In this document: positions 1-12,413 of the stretch, piece after piece
Numbering within the stretch: position 1 is the stretch's first letter
Layout of the letters: every line of letters starts with the position of its first letter
Assembly (NCBI GenBank): GCA_030844895.1
Contig: JAUTDX010007107.1
Coordinates: 186,001 to 250,000, forward strand
Origin: Ambrosia x helenae
Lineage: Eukaryota; Streptophyta; Magnoliopsida; Asterales; Asteraceae
Direction of reading: 5' to 3'
DNA: 64,000 nucleotides
Program-made: the position numbers and the translations under genes
The notes under the pieces: model-generated
What the model saw: the letters and a program-made list of their open reading frames with translations, nothing else
What the model was told of the DNA's origin: nothing
Databases searched by the model: none

Positions 1-1720
1 ATGCTTCAGTTATTTTGTATGTATTCAGTACTATTATGACTTCTATTGTATGAACTTGTTAGTTGATATGTATATATTCAGTTCAGATATTTATGTTTGT
101 GATGTTTATTTACTGTTGTTAATAGTTCTTGATCAGTTATTCAGTTACAAATCAACTTAAGTTATATATCTTTGTGATGTATATACAATAGCTACAAATC
201 AAAACTATTTAAAAAATAGAAACAATGTTTAAAAAACAAACCCAACTTCGAAAATTATACGTTAAAAATTAAGATTGTTATTGACGTATTAAGAAGACTC
301 AATTCAACTTCGAAAAATATGCGTAATAAATTCAGACTGATATTGACGTATTAAGAAGAGTCAATTCAACTTCTAAAAATATACATAATAAATTTAGACT
401 GATATTAACGTATTAAGAACAGTCAATTCAAGGGGTGAAGATGATTATCTTTTTACCAGGGAATATAGTGGAGATTGAGATTAGCAACTTCATGACTTTT
501 AATCATGTGGTTGTATTAGACTGATATGTATCAGACTGTTATTGCACGTTCAAAAAAAAAAAAAAAAAAAAATCCTCGTATTGCCCTCGTATAGCCCAAT
601 ATTTGAAATATCAGGCCCACATATTCCACAAAACCCTAAGTATGAAAAAATTAAAAAAGTTAACCCTATATGCCTCGTATAGCTTTATACGAGGCATATA
701 AGTACGAGGTTGCAGATGTATGTGCCTTGGAGTCAGTGTTTCCAGCTTTTTGTACCTTATATTCATCGTATAGCTCTATACGATGTGTGACCAGGGTGTC
801 AAATTAGATTCCTTGGGTGTCCAAATAGCCTAAGCCTTTATATATATCCTTTTCAGACGTATTTAATTATGATTTTTTTTCACCTTTTCACACATTTAAT
901 TAATAATTTCTTTGTTTCACACAATTCCAAATTGACTTTGATTGACTTTAGTCAAGATACATCGTTTACTTTAACACTATGAGGTGTGGTTGGGGGTAGT
1001 CTTAGGAGGAATATCCGTCACGTCAGCAAAATATAGGCCTCCCATCTTTAAGATGACAACATGAAGACTACCCAAGGGTGTGGGGATGGTATTGGATAGT
1101 CCTTCACTCCTATTGATCCAAAATTTTATTTTTTTATTTCTAAATTATAAATAATATATAATTAAAATAAATAATAATGACAATACCATATCTTTGACTC
1201 AAAGAACCACTACACCCTAAACCTAAACAACTACAAAAAGTCCATTTATACTTGACAAAGGAACAGCAAGAATATCACCATCTTCAACAATAGCTCCATG
1301 ACCCTTTTTTTAATTGGGAGGGAAAACAGGGAGGATTGGAGAGAGGACCCATCTTAACACAACAACCAATCATCATCATCGTCTTGAATGTCCAATTTTA
1401 GACGGTTTGAACAGATGAGACACGGTGAGGGCGGTGTAGGACGTGTCTCGACGGCGAGGCCGGCCCGAAGCCGACCCCCACATCGGATAGTCTAACAAAA
1501 TCATGTGAATTATTATCATACATATAATTAGTTATTCTTAAAATCATCATTAAAGTTCCTTAACTGGTGTTACAAAACTTTGATTATTTATTCATCAAAG
1601 AAATCTTTATAATTCATGAAACCTAAAATTCTCATGTATATTAAAGAAAGAACACTTTAATACTGTCACTACTTAAACATGCATCGGTTAATAGGTGGAT
1701 GCCATTTGGTATTCACTATT
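1..1720. other. Intergenic DNA, no gene seen
   Basis: I see no coding signal here. The stretch holds a three-copy minisatellite (243-429, listed separately), an A-run at 549-571, and two short perfect hairpins near 671-702 and 768-790 that share the core CGTATAGCT. A GC-richer patch at about 1420-1490 resembles neither flank. Nothing supports an RNA gene. Confidence 0.6.
243..429. repeat. Minisatellite, three 62-bp copies
   Basis: Three head-to-tail copies start at 243, 305 and 367. Each begins with CAACTTC followed by an A/T-rich stretch and ends with a TTAAGAA.A.TCAATT-type segment. The copies differ at a few positions, so the array is not freshly expanded. Confidence 0.8.
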
Positions 1721-1779
1721 GAATTGAAGGGATAGGGTACCTAACCTTGGCGTGAATAGCAACCTTATCTCATAAAATG

Positions 1780-2700
1780 AACCAACTACAAGAACTTCGC
1801 GGAAAGGAACTTCAGACCAGCAAGGACGTCAATTCCATGATGTCCGCGGAACTGAACCTGTGCATGCTAACAAGCTCATACGCAGGATCACATCAGCTAA
1901 GTGATGTCATACGCACAAAGGAATGCGCGTGAACCTACGCGCCGAATATTCTGATAATATCAACCTTTAGTACGAGGTTGTACGGAGGATCAAGAATGAA
2001 GGAGATCTGGTCAGGCGCTAAACATTCTCCGCGCCAACCAGACGACAACACGTGTCAGGGGTGGTCCAACAACCCCTGACAGTGAACAGTTATATGACTG
2101 CTTTCACGTTTCCCCCATGCTGGCATGAACGAGACACATCAGAGGTACTGTGCAGGCATGTCCACCTGCTGCCAGACGTCACGTCAGACACCACCATCTA
2201 GGCAACCATGCTATGTCAGAGGGAAGCGCCGCCTGCGCCCAATCACCTCGCACCACGTGTACTTCTAGCAGGGTATAACATGCTTTATCTCACATCAGCA
2301 TTAATTACCACAAAGGTACCCACCAACTCCACCATGGGCCACGTCAGCCGGCCCATGCTTCCCCTGTAAATAGGAGATCACCTCTCCATTGCAAAAGGTC
2401 GAACATTACTGGCAGAAAACGACACAAAGATAGAGATAGTCTAAGCATACTTGTAATTGTCTTCCTTGTAATTCTCGTGTAATAAAGATATCTCTTTCAC
2501 AGTGAACGTAGGTCGATCTAGACCGAACCACTTACGTCTTTGTGTTCTTACTTTCAACACACACACTATACTCTTTTCTCATCTCCTAGGGTTCAGATTT
2601 GGTCACCGGTGTGAGTGAATGATTATAACCTGAGCAAACACAAGTATCAAACCAAACTTATCCACTCTCTCGAGTAAGTTACACTCGTTGTTTCTTCAAC
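1780..2700 (+). mobile_element. Probable solo or truncated LTR (gypsy Tat-like)
   Basis: The stretch is less AT-rich than its surroundings and has the order of parts expected in an LTR: a TATA-like TGTAAATAGG near 2366-2375, a candidate transcription start region, a polyadenylation-type AATAAA near 2481, and a pyrimidine-rich U5-like tail. The phrase around 2366-2400 resembles promoters of Tat-lineage gypsy LTRs. I found no gag or pol next to it, and no clear target duplication or TG...CA ends, so the limits are approximate. A host promoter with leader is the alternative. Confidence 0.45.
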
Positions 2701-3380
2701 TACTAAACTTTTTTTTTTGTTTTTCTGCATTTCTTTTGCCACATGTATATTTTGGACCTAGAAATTAACTAAAGACAATCCTTGGCCCAATGGTTGCCGA
2801 GTTCGAAACTTGTTTGCCCCCTTTACTTGTGTTTTATTTTTTTTTATGCATTTATTATTATTGGGTCTTATAATCAAAACCAAATAGGATATAGCCTCTC
2901 AATTTTAAAAATAAAAATAGTTATTATTATTATTAAAGATAAAACTTTAATAGTGTCGTTTCACTAACACCGTATTCGTTTTTATTGCTTTTTCAACGTG
3001 ACAGTATAAAATCTATTGAAAATGGAAATAAATTAGCAAGTACCGGTTCGGTACCAGCTTAGTAATATTTTTCTTTATCGTGGAAACCCAAACCGATACT
3101 GCCTTAACATCGGCACCGATACCATATTCGTTTTTGTAGCTTTTTGAACGTGATAGTATAAATCCATTTAAAATGGAGTTATATTATCAATAAAGCCTTT
3201 ATTCAGTCTCGTTACCGTTTCTGGTTTGATACATACTTCAAAGAGTGTCCCGCGACAACGCATGAGTGTAAGTCGCATACTGTGGCAACGATCAGGAAAC
3301 TATGACCTAAAAGATATTTTTTTAGATTAGTTTGTACAAACAATAGTTACCTAATGTTATCTAATGCCTACCAAATCTAT
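2701..3380. other. Intergenic DNA, no gene seen
   Basis: This is AT-rich sequence with two related passages (about 2960-3060 and 3105-3190), both containing an ACCGTATTCG or ACCATATTCG start followed by a similar phrase. They suggest a decayed tandem or nested repeat. I see no coding signal. Confidence 0.5.
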
Positions 3381-3389
3381 AGCGACACG

Positions 3390-3430
3390 GGTGCCCCCCG
3401 CAGCAAAGCGCGGGTAATTTACAACACTAG
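3390..3430 (+). mobile_element. Helitron 3' terminus
   Basis: A GC-rich hairpin (CCCCGC ... GCGGG, about 3393-3414) stands roughly a dozen bases before a terminal CTAG, which is followed by T at 3431. This is the known 3' end of plant Helitrons: hairpin, then CTRR, inserted before T. I could not find the matching 5' TC end upstream, so the element's length is unknown. Confidence 0.6.
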
Positions 3431-4317
3431 TTCAAGTATAAAACAAAAATACACTTCGACTTTTATTTTTTTTAATGTCAAAATAAAATCTTACGGACTA
3501 TAACTATTGTATCTTACTTTCTTTTCTTTGATGTTGCCTATACATAGGCAGTGTCTTCATCGCCATAAACTTTTCTTACGAAAATTTTAGATTATATATA
3601 TAAAGGCATTTGTTGCACATGTGGGAGACTGCAAGGAGGCCAATGTGGCATGTGGCGCTTAGCAAGAACACCATGACCCATTGTGGCCCTGCGATTAAGC
3701 TTCCCTTGACATGAACCATTCCCAACTACCATTTCTCTCACTTCTGCACCATTTTTTTTACTGACAGGGTATATAACCGTTTGAGAATGATGAAAAAACT
3801 TTAAAAAATAAAAATCATAATTATTTTTGGATGTCACTCTCACTCTCTCATATAGAATGTACTCACTAGTGAGTAAATCAAAAGGTAACATCGTTACACA
3901 TAAACTATTAGTGACGTAGTATATTCACCAATGCTTCATGTAGTTGTGATATTGTCATCTAGTCATTTTTTTACATCATATAGTATATTCACTAACGACA
4001 CACAATACTATCAATGTTTCGTTTATTCATGATATTGTTATCATATGATTTTCCCCTTTTCAACATCCCAAAATAATTACAAGTGATGTTTTCTTAACTA
4101 CATACATACGTGATATGCCATCTCATAATTTATCATCCTGCAGATCCAAACACTTATATATGATTCTCATTTCTTTAGAACGATTAACTCACACGCATAC
4201 TAATTCTACACCAATGTTCATTATGATAGTGAAATCCTCAACCATTTAAAGATGAACATCTTTACTACACACCTTATTGCTAATAGGCTACAAAGTCTTT
4301 AATATATGTGTGTAACA
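3431..4317. other. Intergenic DNA, no gene seen
   Basis: AT-rich sequence lies between the Helitron end and the poly-A tail of the LINE. Two passages near 3905-3965 and 3975-4035 share a TAGTATATTCAC core and look like an old local duplication. I see no gene. Confidence 0.5.
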
Positions 4318-4390
4318 TTTTTTTTTTGAAAGTTACTTTCATTCACACACAGGGAAAGCCCTCAACAAAAGGGCCACACCCCAAAAAACA

Positions 4391-7300
4391 TTACATCATA
4401 TACAATGGGTATTTTACCCACTCGTTCCAGTCAAGCCTACTACAATTCGATCTATAATTTAACCACAAATAGGATAGAGATTTAACCGAAGCAACCACAT
4501 TCACCACTTTCGGAACAGAGTTTTGAAACACCACCTTGTTTCGTTCTTTCCAAAGGGCCCAACAAGACACCATAGCAACACCTCGAACAATCAACTTGCC
4601 CTTAGCGGACAGCTGCGATGCCTTCTGCCATTGAAGCACCTCTTCAAAGTTCCTGAACATTGGTTGTTGAACTCTACACCAGCTCATAATCTTGCTCCAG
4701 ACTCCGAAAGTGAACCCGCAGTTGACAAATAAGTGCAGAATTGATTCGTCTGCAGCTCCACACATCGGACACAAAGAATTCGGCAACCCAACATTTCTCT
4801 TAACCAGCTCGACACGCGTGGGGACTCTCCCTTTTTCAATCCTCCAAACCAGGATATTATTTTTGATAGGAACCCACTTCACCCACTCCATATGTTGACT
4901 GTGACTGTCAACCAGATTGTTCCGAATCGACTCTTTCACAGCAGCAACAGAAAACGCAGCCTTCTTAGTCCTGTCCCAAAACCAACAGTTCGGACTATCG
5001 TTAATGCGAACTACCGACAACATGTAATTCACATCCTGAATTTCCGACACTCCTTCCACTGATTTAGCACCCGAGTTCCAATTCGTAGCTGCACTAGTCT
5101 GCCCTTCGATCCTTTTTAACCGGTCACATACCATACAATCTTTATCTTTCTCCAACGAAAAGAGAACAGGCCATCTGATGGACAAAGGAGTATCCCCAAA
5201 CCACTTGTCTTTCCAAAAACTTATGTTGTTCCCCTTCCCTAGCTGACAGCAGAAAAATTCTTCAATATTCATACCATTAATGCGATTCTTCTCAAGATAA
5301 GAGACCAAAGCCTTCCATGCTCCAGGCAAGGCTCTTTTAACAGGAAGAAACCTCCATTTGTTCCGCCCTCCATGTATACTAATGATCACTTTCCTCCACA
5401 ATCCTTCATGATTAGTCTTGAATCTCCACGCCCATTTTACTAGTAAAGCCAAGTTGACTTCGGCCAACTTAGAGATACCCAAACCCCTAAATTTTTTTTG
5501 GTCTCGTAACTATCTCCCAAGAAACCCAATGAATACCATTCCCGTCTTTGTTCCCTACCGATAAGAATTTCCTCATCATCTTCTCGATCTTGTCAATAAT
5601 AACTACAGGAGCTTTAAACAAGGAAAGATAATAAACTGGTAAGCTCGCTAGCATCGATTTAATTAGTGTTAGACGCCCACCAATAGATAACACCTTCGCC
5701 TTTCAAACCTGAAGCCTGTTACTAACAGTATCGATCACCGAATCCCAATGTGCTGCACGATTCATATTTGCCCCAATCTTAATTCCCAAATATTGGAACG
5801 GCATCGAACCAACCTTACAACCCATCAAATCTGCCATGTTGTTAACCTCAGCCGAAGTAACCCCCAAACCGAATAAGTGACTTATGAACATTTATTTTTA
5901 GCCCTGAACACATATTAAAAATACGCAACAACCTGTTCGTCAACGTGATATTCGTGCTAGACCAAGTCCCCAAAAGCAAGGCATCGTCCGCATACAACAT
6001 ATGTGAAATAATCGGCCTTTTCCTGGTAACTTTGATCCCCTCAATATCCCCCAAACAACAAGCCCGCGAAATCATGGTGGCCAACGCCTCCATAACAATC
6101 AGAAACTGAAAAGGTGAGAGTGGATCACCTTGTCTTAGGCCCTTCTGACAATTAAACTCGAACGTGGGCGATCCATTAACCAAAACCGCTGAACGGGCTG
6201 ATTGCATAATCCCTTTAATCCACAAGCACCATTTAGGAGGAAAACCCATTTGATCCATAATAGATAACAGGAAAGACCAGTTCACATTGTCGTAAGCCTT
6301 CTCAAAATCGATCTTCAACATAAACACCTTTTTACTAGTCTTCTTTATCCAACCTATGAGCTCATTAAGGACCAACGGACCATCTAAAATGAATCTCTCT
6401 TTCAAGAAAGCCGATTGCGAAACAGATATCACATCCCCCATAACCTTTTTAATTCTGGACGCCATCACCTTAGAGATTACCTTGCTAATCACTCCCACAA
6501 GATTAATGGGTCTATAGTCTTTCAACCCCATCGGATTTTTAGTTTTAGTAATAAGAGTAATGTGAGACAGACTACACTCTTTGCTAATACAGCCCGTTTC
6601 ATAAAACTCCTCGAACAAGTTCGAAAAATCATCCTCCAAGCAATCCCAAAAATGTTTTATGAAACGAAAGTTGAACCCGTCTGGCCCAGGCGCTTTATTG
6701 GATCCACAATCAAACACTGCTTCCTTTATTTCTTCTTTGGTGAATTTTGCGATCAGTATGTCTTTCTTCTCCATAGGAACCTGTTTAAAATCCGCACAGG
6801 TAAAAACAAGTCTACTTATATATTTTTCACGAAAAAGATCTCTATAGAACCGAAGAACTTCTTTTTTGACATAAGCAGGTTTTGAGACCCACGTGCCGTT
6901 AACACCAACCCCCGGTATGTCATTTGCCACTTTCCTACCATTGATACATCGATGAAAATACGCGGAATTATCGTCACCAAGAGAAGCCCATTTGACCCTA
7001 GACTTTTGTTTCAAGTCTTTGTTCTTCAACAATAGAAGTCTCTCCACCTCTTTTTTGCTTTCCTCCCACACCCATGTTTCTTCTTCCTCTAGCTCTCGGG
7101 TTTCCATAATCTTTTCAAACTTTAAAATGTCGTTTTTTAATGACTCCATCTCTTCCCCTTCTTTATCCGAAATACTATTCCACCAGGTTTTTAAAGACAT
7201 CTTGGCTGCCGCTAATTTTTTTGAAATTAACACATCCGCTGATCCACCATATGAAACCGAATTAAAAGCCTTACGAACCACCTCTTCACACCCATCCCTG

Positions 7301-8053
7301 TCAAGCTAAGAATCGAACCACTTGAATGGTTTAGGACCAAAATTGGAGTCCTTCAACGATAAAAGGAGAGGACAGTGATCCGATAATTATCTCGGTAACG
7401 CCCGAAGACAAGCCCCATTCCATTTGGCGAAAAAATCTTGACAAACCAGGACTCTATCAATTTTACTCATCTTCACATTCTTACCAGTGCCAGTCAGAAA
7501 CGTGAATCTGCTACCCTGCATTTTATACTCTTGCAAACAAGCTTCATCAATAAAATCGTTAAAATCCCGAGCCGCCCTACTGTTAAAGTTTGAATTTTTT
7601 TCTCTCTACATCCCACCTAACAGAGTTGAAATCGCCTAAAAAAATCCACATCCAAACTTGCCCCTTGCATCAAAACCAAAAGACGATTCCATAAATCCCT
7701 TTTTCCCCCACTTTCTGCGGCGCATATACATTAACCACATGCACCACAGAACCATCTTCGATTAAATTACCGGAGACTAAGATAAAATTCTGGTCCGTAA
7801 TAGAATTAAATTTCTTAAATTTTTTCGGGTTCCAAACACTAACTAAACCACCCGATTTTCCTTTGGCACCCACTAATTCTGCCTCAAAACCCCCATGACC
7901 CCATATAGAAGCCAAATCAAAATTGTCCCCATCTTTCAACAACGACTCTTGAATACCCAATAAATCAACTTTAAACTTAGATACCAAACCTTTAATCCAA
8001 GGGACCTTCCCAACAGTCCCTATACCTCTAATATTAAGAGACAAGTAATTCAT
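4391..8053 (-). pseudogene. LINE ORF2: endonuclease, reverse transcriptase, zf-RVT
   Basis: ORF2 starts at 8053 (MNYLSLNIRGIG), an APE-type endonuclease start with a conserved GIQES motif and NVYAP. The frame breaks near 7670; decayed endonuclease, with its SDHCP motif, continues to about 7282. The reverse transcriptase is largely open from 7281 to 5848, with KAPGPDGF, the LRQGDPLSP motif and the catalytic YADDALLL. Further breaks occur near 5880, 5700 and 5485. The last open piece (5482-4391) ends with the C-terminal zinc-binding region containing CPMCGAADESILHLFVNC. In the family, ORF2 nicks DNA and primes reverse transcription on the target. Multiple stops and frameshifts make this copy inactive. 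Confidence 0.92.
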
Positions 8054-9710
8054 CGCAAACCTGATTGTACGCCTTCACCTTCGATAGTTTCTGTGACTAG
8101 TTGCTCAAAACCCTGCATCTTGACCCCTAAACGATCTCCAAATTTCACGGTGGCTTCGGTCTCGGACAATACCCGGTTTTCGTCTTTCTCTATATGCATC
8201 GAATCGCCGCAGTTTTGAGGAACCTTATCTTCCTCTGTCGCTTCCTCTTGTTCATCACAAAGAGCCCAAAAAGAATTTGCAACCTGAATTGGATCAGCCC
8301 CTCTAGACTTTACCACATTCTGGTCCAAGCCCAATATAATAGGCTCTAAGTTAAATGGGTCATCAGAAAACTTAGGCTCCTTGTTGGGCCTATCATTACT
8401 GCTTGAATAATTCCCTCCTGAGAAGTGGCCCACTTCCGGTTCTTTCTTCACAGCTTTTTTACGTTTCAAAATTTTGACCGACCCAATGATGTCTTCATTA
8501 ATGCATTCATTAGCATTAATAATATTACTCTTCTTACATCCCGATAAATTAGCAGCAGTTTCCTCCAATATAATTGGAGCATTAATGTTCTCATTGAAAA
8601 CTCCCGGAGAATCCTCGGTTTCCATATTCACATCCACTGGAATATCCTCGTGTACCTTTCCGTCCAAGTCCGGTTCCTCCTCCGGCACAAGATGCTCCGA
8701 CGACATATCATCATCGTCGATAAAATCCGATATCCATTCCTTTTCGTCTTCCTCTATCCAGATTTTATAGGTTTTCCCACGCCATTTAACAAAAATTGTA
8801 TCTTGAATATGAGCTCCTTGTTTAATCAACACCCCAACGTACTGGAAACTTGAATCGAACTCCAGTTTATCTAAAGCCGGTTTTTTCACCACCAACCCGA
8901 ACAAACTACCAATATTATCTAGTACTTCATCCTGGAGCAGACTTAGAGGGATGTCGGTCAGCTTTAACCACGCAATACGTTCAAACGGGAGGTCTTGACC
9001 TTCCCATATAGCCACCGAGTTAAACTGTTCAGGTCTACCCGATAATTCATCTTTGGCCATGACTGCATGTTCCCGAGTAATGAACGAGATCAACAGTACA
9101 AAGCCACCCATGCACCGAACAACACCTTCTCCTAATCTCATCTCCTTCAGAATTCCCTTAATGTTAGTCAATACATCCAGTGATCCTACCCTCAACACAA
9201 CCGATCGCCCGTGTAATTCTTCAAAAGCACAGACAGACTCTTTGATCTCAATCGTCTTCCATTCAGAGACCCCAGTAAAAGCTTCCTTGAAAGACATGGA
9301 ATTAGAATGAAACATCTTCTGAGTTCCATGCATCTTATTCACATCCGCATTCCTGTTATTATTGGCCGGCCCTTCCTTCTTTGTCGGAAAAACGGTTTAC
9401 GAGTGTTCACCTCTCCTTCCTCAAGAACAAACCTTGCTACGTTAACCTTGAGTTTGTATTCTCCTAATCGGATGGACGATAACACCTTTTCCATCTCACC
9501 TTTATCTTTGACATCGATCATGGAAACAAACGCAAATCGTCTACCTTCCTTGTCCCGTTTTCTAGCGATATAGATATCAAATATTGTACCAAAATTCCTT
9601 ACCTCTTTTGCTAGATCCGCACCACTACATCTATCCGGGAGATTTGAAACAAAGAACTTAGTTAGTCTTGACGCCACGTTCGCCGGAATAGGGTTCCGGT
9701 GAGACCCCAT
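8050..9710 (-). pseudogene. LINE ORF1 (RRM protein), frameshifted
   Basis: The gene starts at 9710 (MGSHRNPIP...). Residues about 13-85 form an RNA-recognition motif with the RNP-like strings KFFVSNL and RFAFVSM. The frame closes at 9339, but the protein clearly continues in another frame from about 9390 to 8050. That continuation lacks an ATG of its own at the junction (the first codon there is GTG), so I read this as a one-base indel near 9360-9400. The second part carries a conserved W..L.D.P segment typical of plant LINE ORF1 proteins and then an acidic, low-complexity tail. ORF1 proteins of L1 elements bind element RNA. The last codon overlaps the ORF2 start. Confidence 0.85.
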
Positions 9711-9720
9711 CCCAGAGAGA

Positions 9721-10845
9721 TTTAAATATATATAAATCTTTTAAAAGTATTTATCATTATTTCTTGAAAGAGAGTCCATTGTGACCCAATTTTGTTAGTC
9801 TTTTTAATTAACTAGTCAAACATAAAATAGCCTAAAAAATTTAGGCAACCCGTCTTATGAACTTGGTTGGTACTTCACAGAGTCAGACTTGACCTTTGAT
9901 TTACCATACTCAAATCAAACAATATTGGGGGACATAGTTCTCTCGACAAGGGGTGCTCGGTTAGAGTTGCCGCGCGGCAACACTGTCGCAAACTCTTCGG
10001 CAATGGTAGAAAATGTTACCGCTCGGCAAAAGTCAAAATTGATGATTTTGGGTGTGGATTTGACATGACAAAGGGGGATTGGATGGGCTCGGCAAAATTG
10101 CTGAGGACGCCCCGTCCCCCCTTAACATTTCTTTGGCAAGATCGAAATTTACAATTCCCCAACATATCTTATCCATTTACGCTATTTTATCATTTATCAC
10201 AAGAAAAGTCATAATAAACAATCAGCTTTGGAATCAATAGTGTAATTATGTAATAGTATCGGGACAGGGTGAGCGCGGCTATATCTCCCACAAGGAACGT
10301 GGTGTTCCCCGCTATCTCGCGCTTCAACATCAGACTTCGTTTTGTGCGATGAGCAACGCATCCATCACCTTAACACCGTTACCGCTCTCTAGCATCAGGG
10401 ACGTGCTCGTCCCCCACATCCACGTCTACACTCCAACGACACCACACTTCATGTACATGCTATAGATCCAGTCAAGGTGTAGTTTAGGTAGCAAAGCATC
10501 CACGAATGATGATAACTATTTTTTATTATTACATTTATAGCATCAACCTCTACAATTCTATATGTACTAACCAATAATAATAAAATAATATATAATAATA
10601 TTAAAAAAATTAAAGTTAAGTTATGGTTTGCCGACATTTTCCCTGCCAAACAAAGCCAAAACCTCGTGCAATTTCCCCTAAAATAAATAATCAATTCAAA
10701 AAAGAATAACAAGATTCAATCACCACCGCCCATCTTAATAATCAACCATCGGCGTAAAACCGGCCGGAAACCACATTCAAAATCAAGTCAAACAATAGTA
10801 ATAACAACCATAACACAATAATAAATTAATTAATCAATATCTATA
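9721..10845. other. Intergenic DNA, no gene seen
   Basis: No coding signal. The patch at 9950-10135 is GC-richer, contains GCCGCGCGGC and repeated CTCGGCAA words, and ends in CGCCCCGTCCCCCC, so it may be a DNA-transposon remnant. A second GC-rich patch spans 10260-10440. The rest is AT-rich. Confidence 0.5.
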
Positions 10846-11285
10846 TCTATGTATAATAATAAAAGAAGGGGTATGACACAATACATATGACATTATATGA
10901 AGTCTTCACGCCTTTTAATATTCCTCAAAAAGTCTTTTTAATTATTTTATATAAAAATAACTATTATTTTAAAATTTCAAATATTTTAATATTTTTATCT
11001 TTATCTTTTCTTATTTTCCCCTCACAATTTTTAAACGTTAGCAATTTTAAATTTTATATACGACATTTTTAAAAAATACACCAAATTAACGAGCGTTTTG
11101 TTATCTTTCCAACGAATCATAGTGCTTTACAAAAATACTATAAAAAAGACTTTTTCAACGGGTTCTTGTTCATACAAAAAAAAAAAAAAACCACACACAT
11201 ACAATGTGTTTAGGCAAGTCACTAATCATGTTATGATAATATATATGATTTTGAACCTATTATTACATGTAAAAACCCGCTAACT
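10846..11285 (+). mobile_element. Helitron-like fragment
   Basis: The left end reads A, then TCTATGTATAATAATAAAAG, matching the TC...TATAAAAG start of plant Helitrons. The interior near 11080-11130 shares AAATTAACGAGCGTTTT and TTATCTTTCCAAC with the better preserved Helitron at 48120-49094, so the two are one family. A 3' hairpin with a CTAG end is not visible before 11290, so the right limit is approximate and probably truncated or mutated. Confidence 0.55.
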
Positions 11286-11695
11286 ATATATATATATTCA
11301 CAGATATAGTCAGTTTGGTAAGAACTTTTTTTTATATTGGTGTTGCTTGGAACATTGATTACAAATGTTGCTAAGTCAGTTAGATGTAGCTTATGACTCT
11401 TAGACACCAGATAAATATATAGCTGGAGCTTGAAAATGATAATTAATCACCCTATCAATCCATCATGCACACCTTTTAAATCAATCATCATCATGACATA
11501 ATTTGATACCAATTTGGTTTTTTTTTTTTTTCCATTTCACATCACAACTTTAGAATGTATTGAGGAAAAGTTGCACAGAGAGTTCACTTCGAGCAAGATG
11601 TGCATACGTAGAATTATGAGTAGCTTTTATGAGTTATCGAGTATGATCATTAAAAAAATTCTTGAAAAATGGCATATTCCTTTTACGGTACACAT

Positions 11696-11806
11696 TTTTT
11701 TTTTTGAAAGGCGAATTTCTTGCTCCTTGTGAGACTTGAACTCAAGACCTCACATTTTAGTGTATTAAAAGGCTTTGCCTTACCACTGGACCACCAACCC
11801 CAATGG
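11696..11806 (-). mobile_element. Short tRNA-derived SINE with 16-bp target duplication
   Basis: On the minus strand the insert starts with a tRNA-like head: box A TGGTCCAGTGGTAAGGC and, about 40 bases on, box B GAGTTCAAGTCTCA. It ends in an A-run (T-run at 11696-11705 on +). The 16-bp word CTTTTACGGTACACAT flanks it perfectly at 11680-11695 and 11807-11822. At 111 bp it is short for a plant SINE: it is mostly the tRNA part with a short tail. It lies about 600 bp upstream of the UXT start codon, in the likely promoter. Confidence 0.85.
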
Positions 11807-11929
11807 CTTTTACGGTACACATATTTTATCACTTCGTGTTAGATTTGTTATTCCGGGAAGCAGATAAATTAATAATAATATTAATATTAATATTAAATAT
11901 AATTTACCGTTCAAACACATTACTCATTC

Positions 11930-12413
11930 TCTCTTTTTTCTTACTCTCACAAAACCCAACCCTAGGCAATATATAATCATTCAATCATATATATATATAT
12001 TTTATACACACACATTCATACATCATCACTCATCATCATAATAATCTGACCTATCTGTTATTACCTTTTCACTGAAGATCTCAGGTTAACCTTCTCTCTA
12101 TACACACACACACACACACATTTTCACCGACTTTTGTGTCAGATTTGCGTGTACTAATGCATGTATATGTTCAGATCTGGAGTTTTGAAGACACTTCTAT
12201 GTTTTAGGTTACTGGAATGAGGTACGAAATTGTTATTTGATGTTTTAATTGTTTTAAGTTTAGTAATATTAAGTGTGATCTTGTGGTTTCAGTAGATTGA
12301 AATGCAATTAGAAGTTTGAATTATTATTATTTTGATGCTTTGATTGTTGTGATTTGAATAGATTTTGAGATTGGAAGGAGATTGATTGTTAGAAGTGATC
12401 TAATTGAGTGAGG
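11930..12413 (+). promoter_or_regulatory. Likely promoter and 5' leader of the UXT gene
   Basis: TATA-like sequence lies at about 11971-12003 (TATATAAT and a TATATATTTTATA stretch), followed by CA-rich and TC-rich tracts typical of a plant leader. A GAG|GTACGA at about 12229 and a TTTGAATAG near 12361 could bound an intron in the leader, but no transcript evidence is available. The start codon at 12414 is preceded by GAGTGAGG. Confidence 0.4.

Larger units (their letters stand above)
4318..9720 (-). mobile_element. L1-type LINE, nearly full length, decayed
   Basis: On the minus strand the order is ORF1 with an RNA-recognition motif, then ORF2 with endonuclease, reverse transcriptase and a C-terminal zinc-binding domain, ending in an A-tail (T-run at 4318-4327 on +). 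This is the plant L1-clade layout. The reading frames are broken in at least five places, so the copy cannot be autonomous. The 5' end is set only by the first ORF1 codon near 9710; the true leader may extend further. I searched both flanks by eye for a target-site duplication and did not find one. Confidence 0.9.

Noticed and set aside
980..1490. Harbinger-like MITE with GGTGTGG words
   Set aside because: G-rich words recur but no inverted ends or 3-bp duplication could be paired.
2775..2820. tRNA-like TTGGCCCAATGGTTGCC and GAGTTCGAAACTTG
   Set aside because: Box A and box B are only a few bases apart and no duplication or A-tail is seen. At best a deleted SINE remnant.
3592..3891. 99-codon minus-strand frame
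   Set aside because: No recognisable domain, low complexity of flanks and no splice or promoter context. I do not call a gene.
6415..6885. 156-codon plus-strand frame
   Set aside because: It lies antisense to the LINE reverse transcriptase and has no features of its own.
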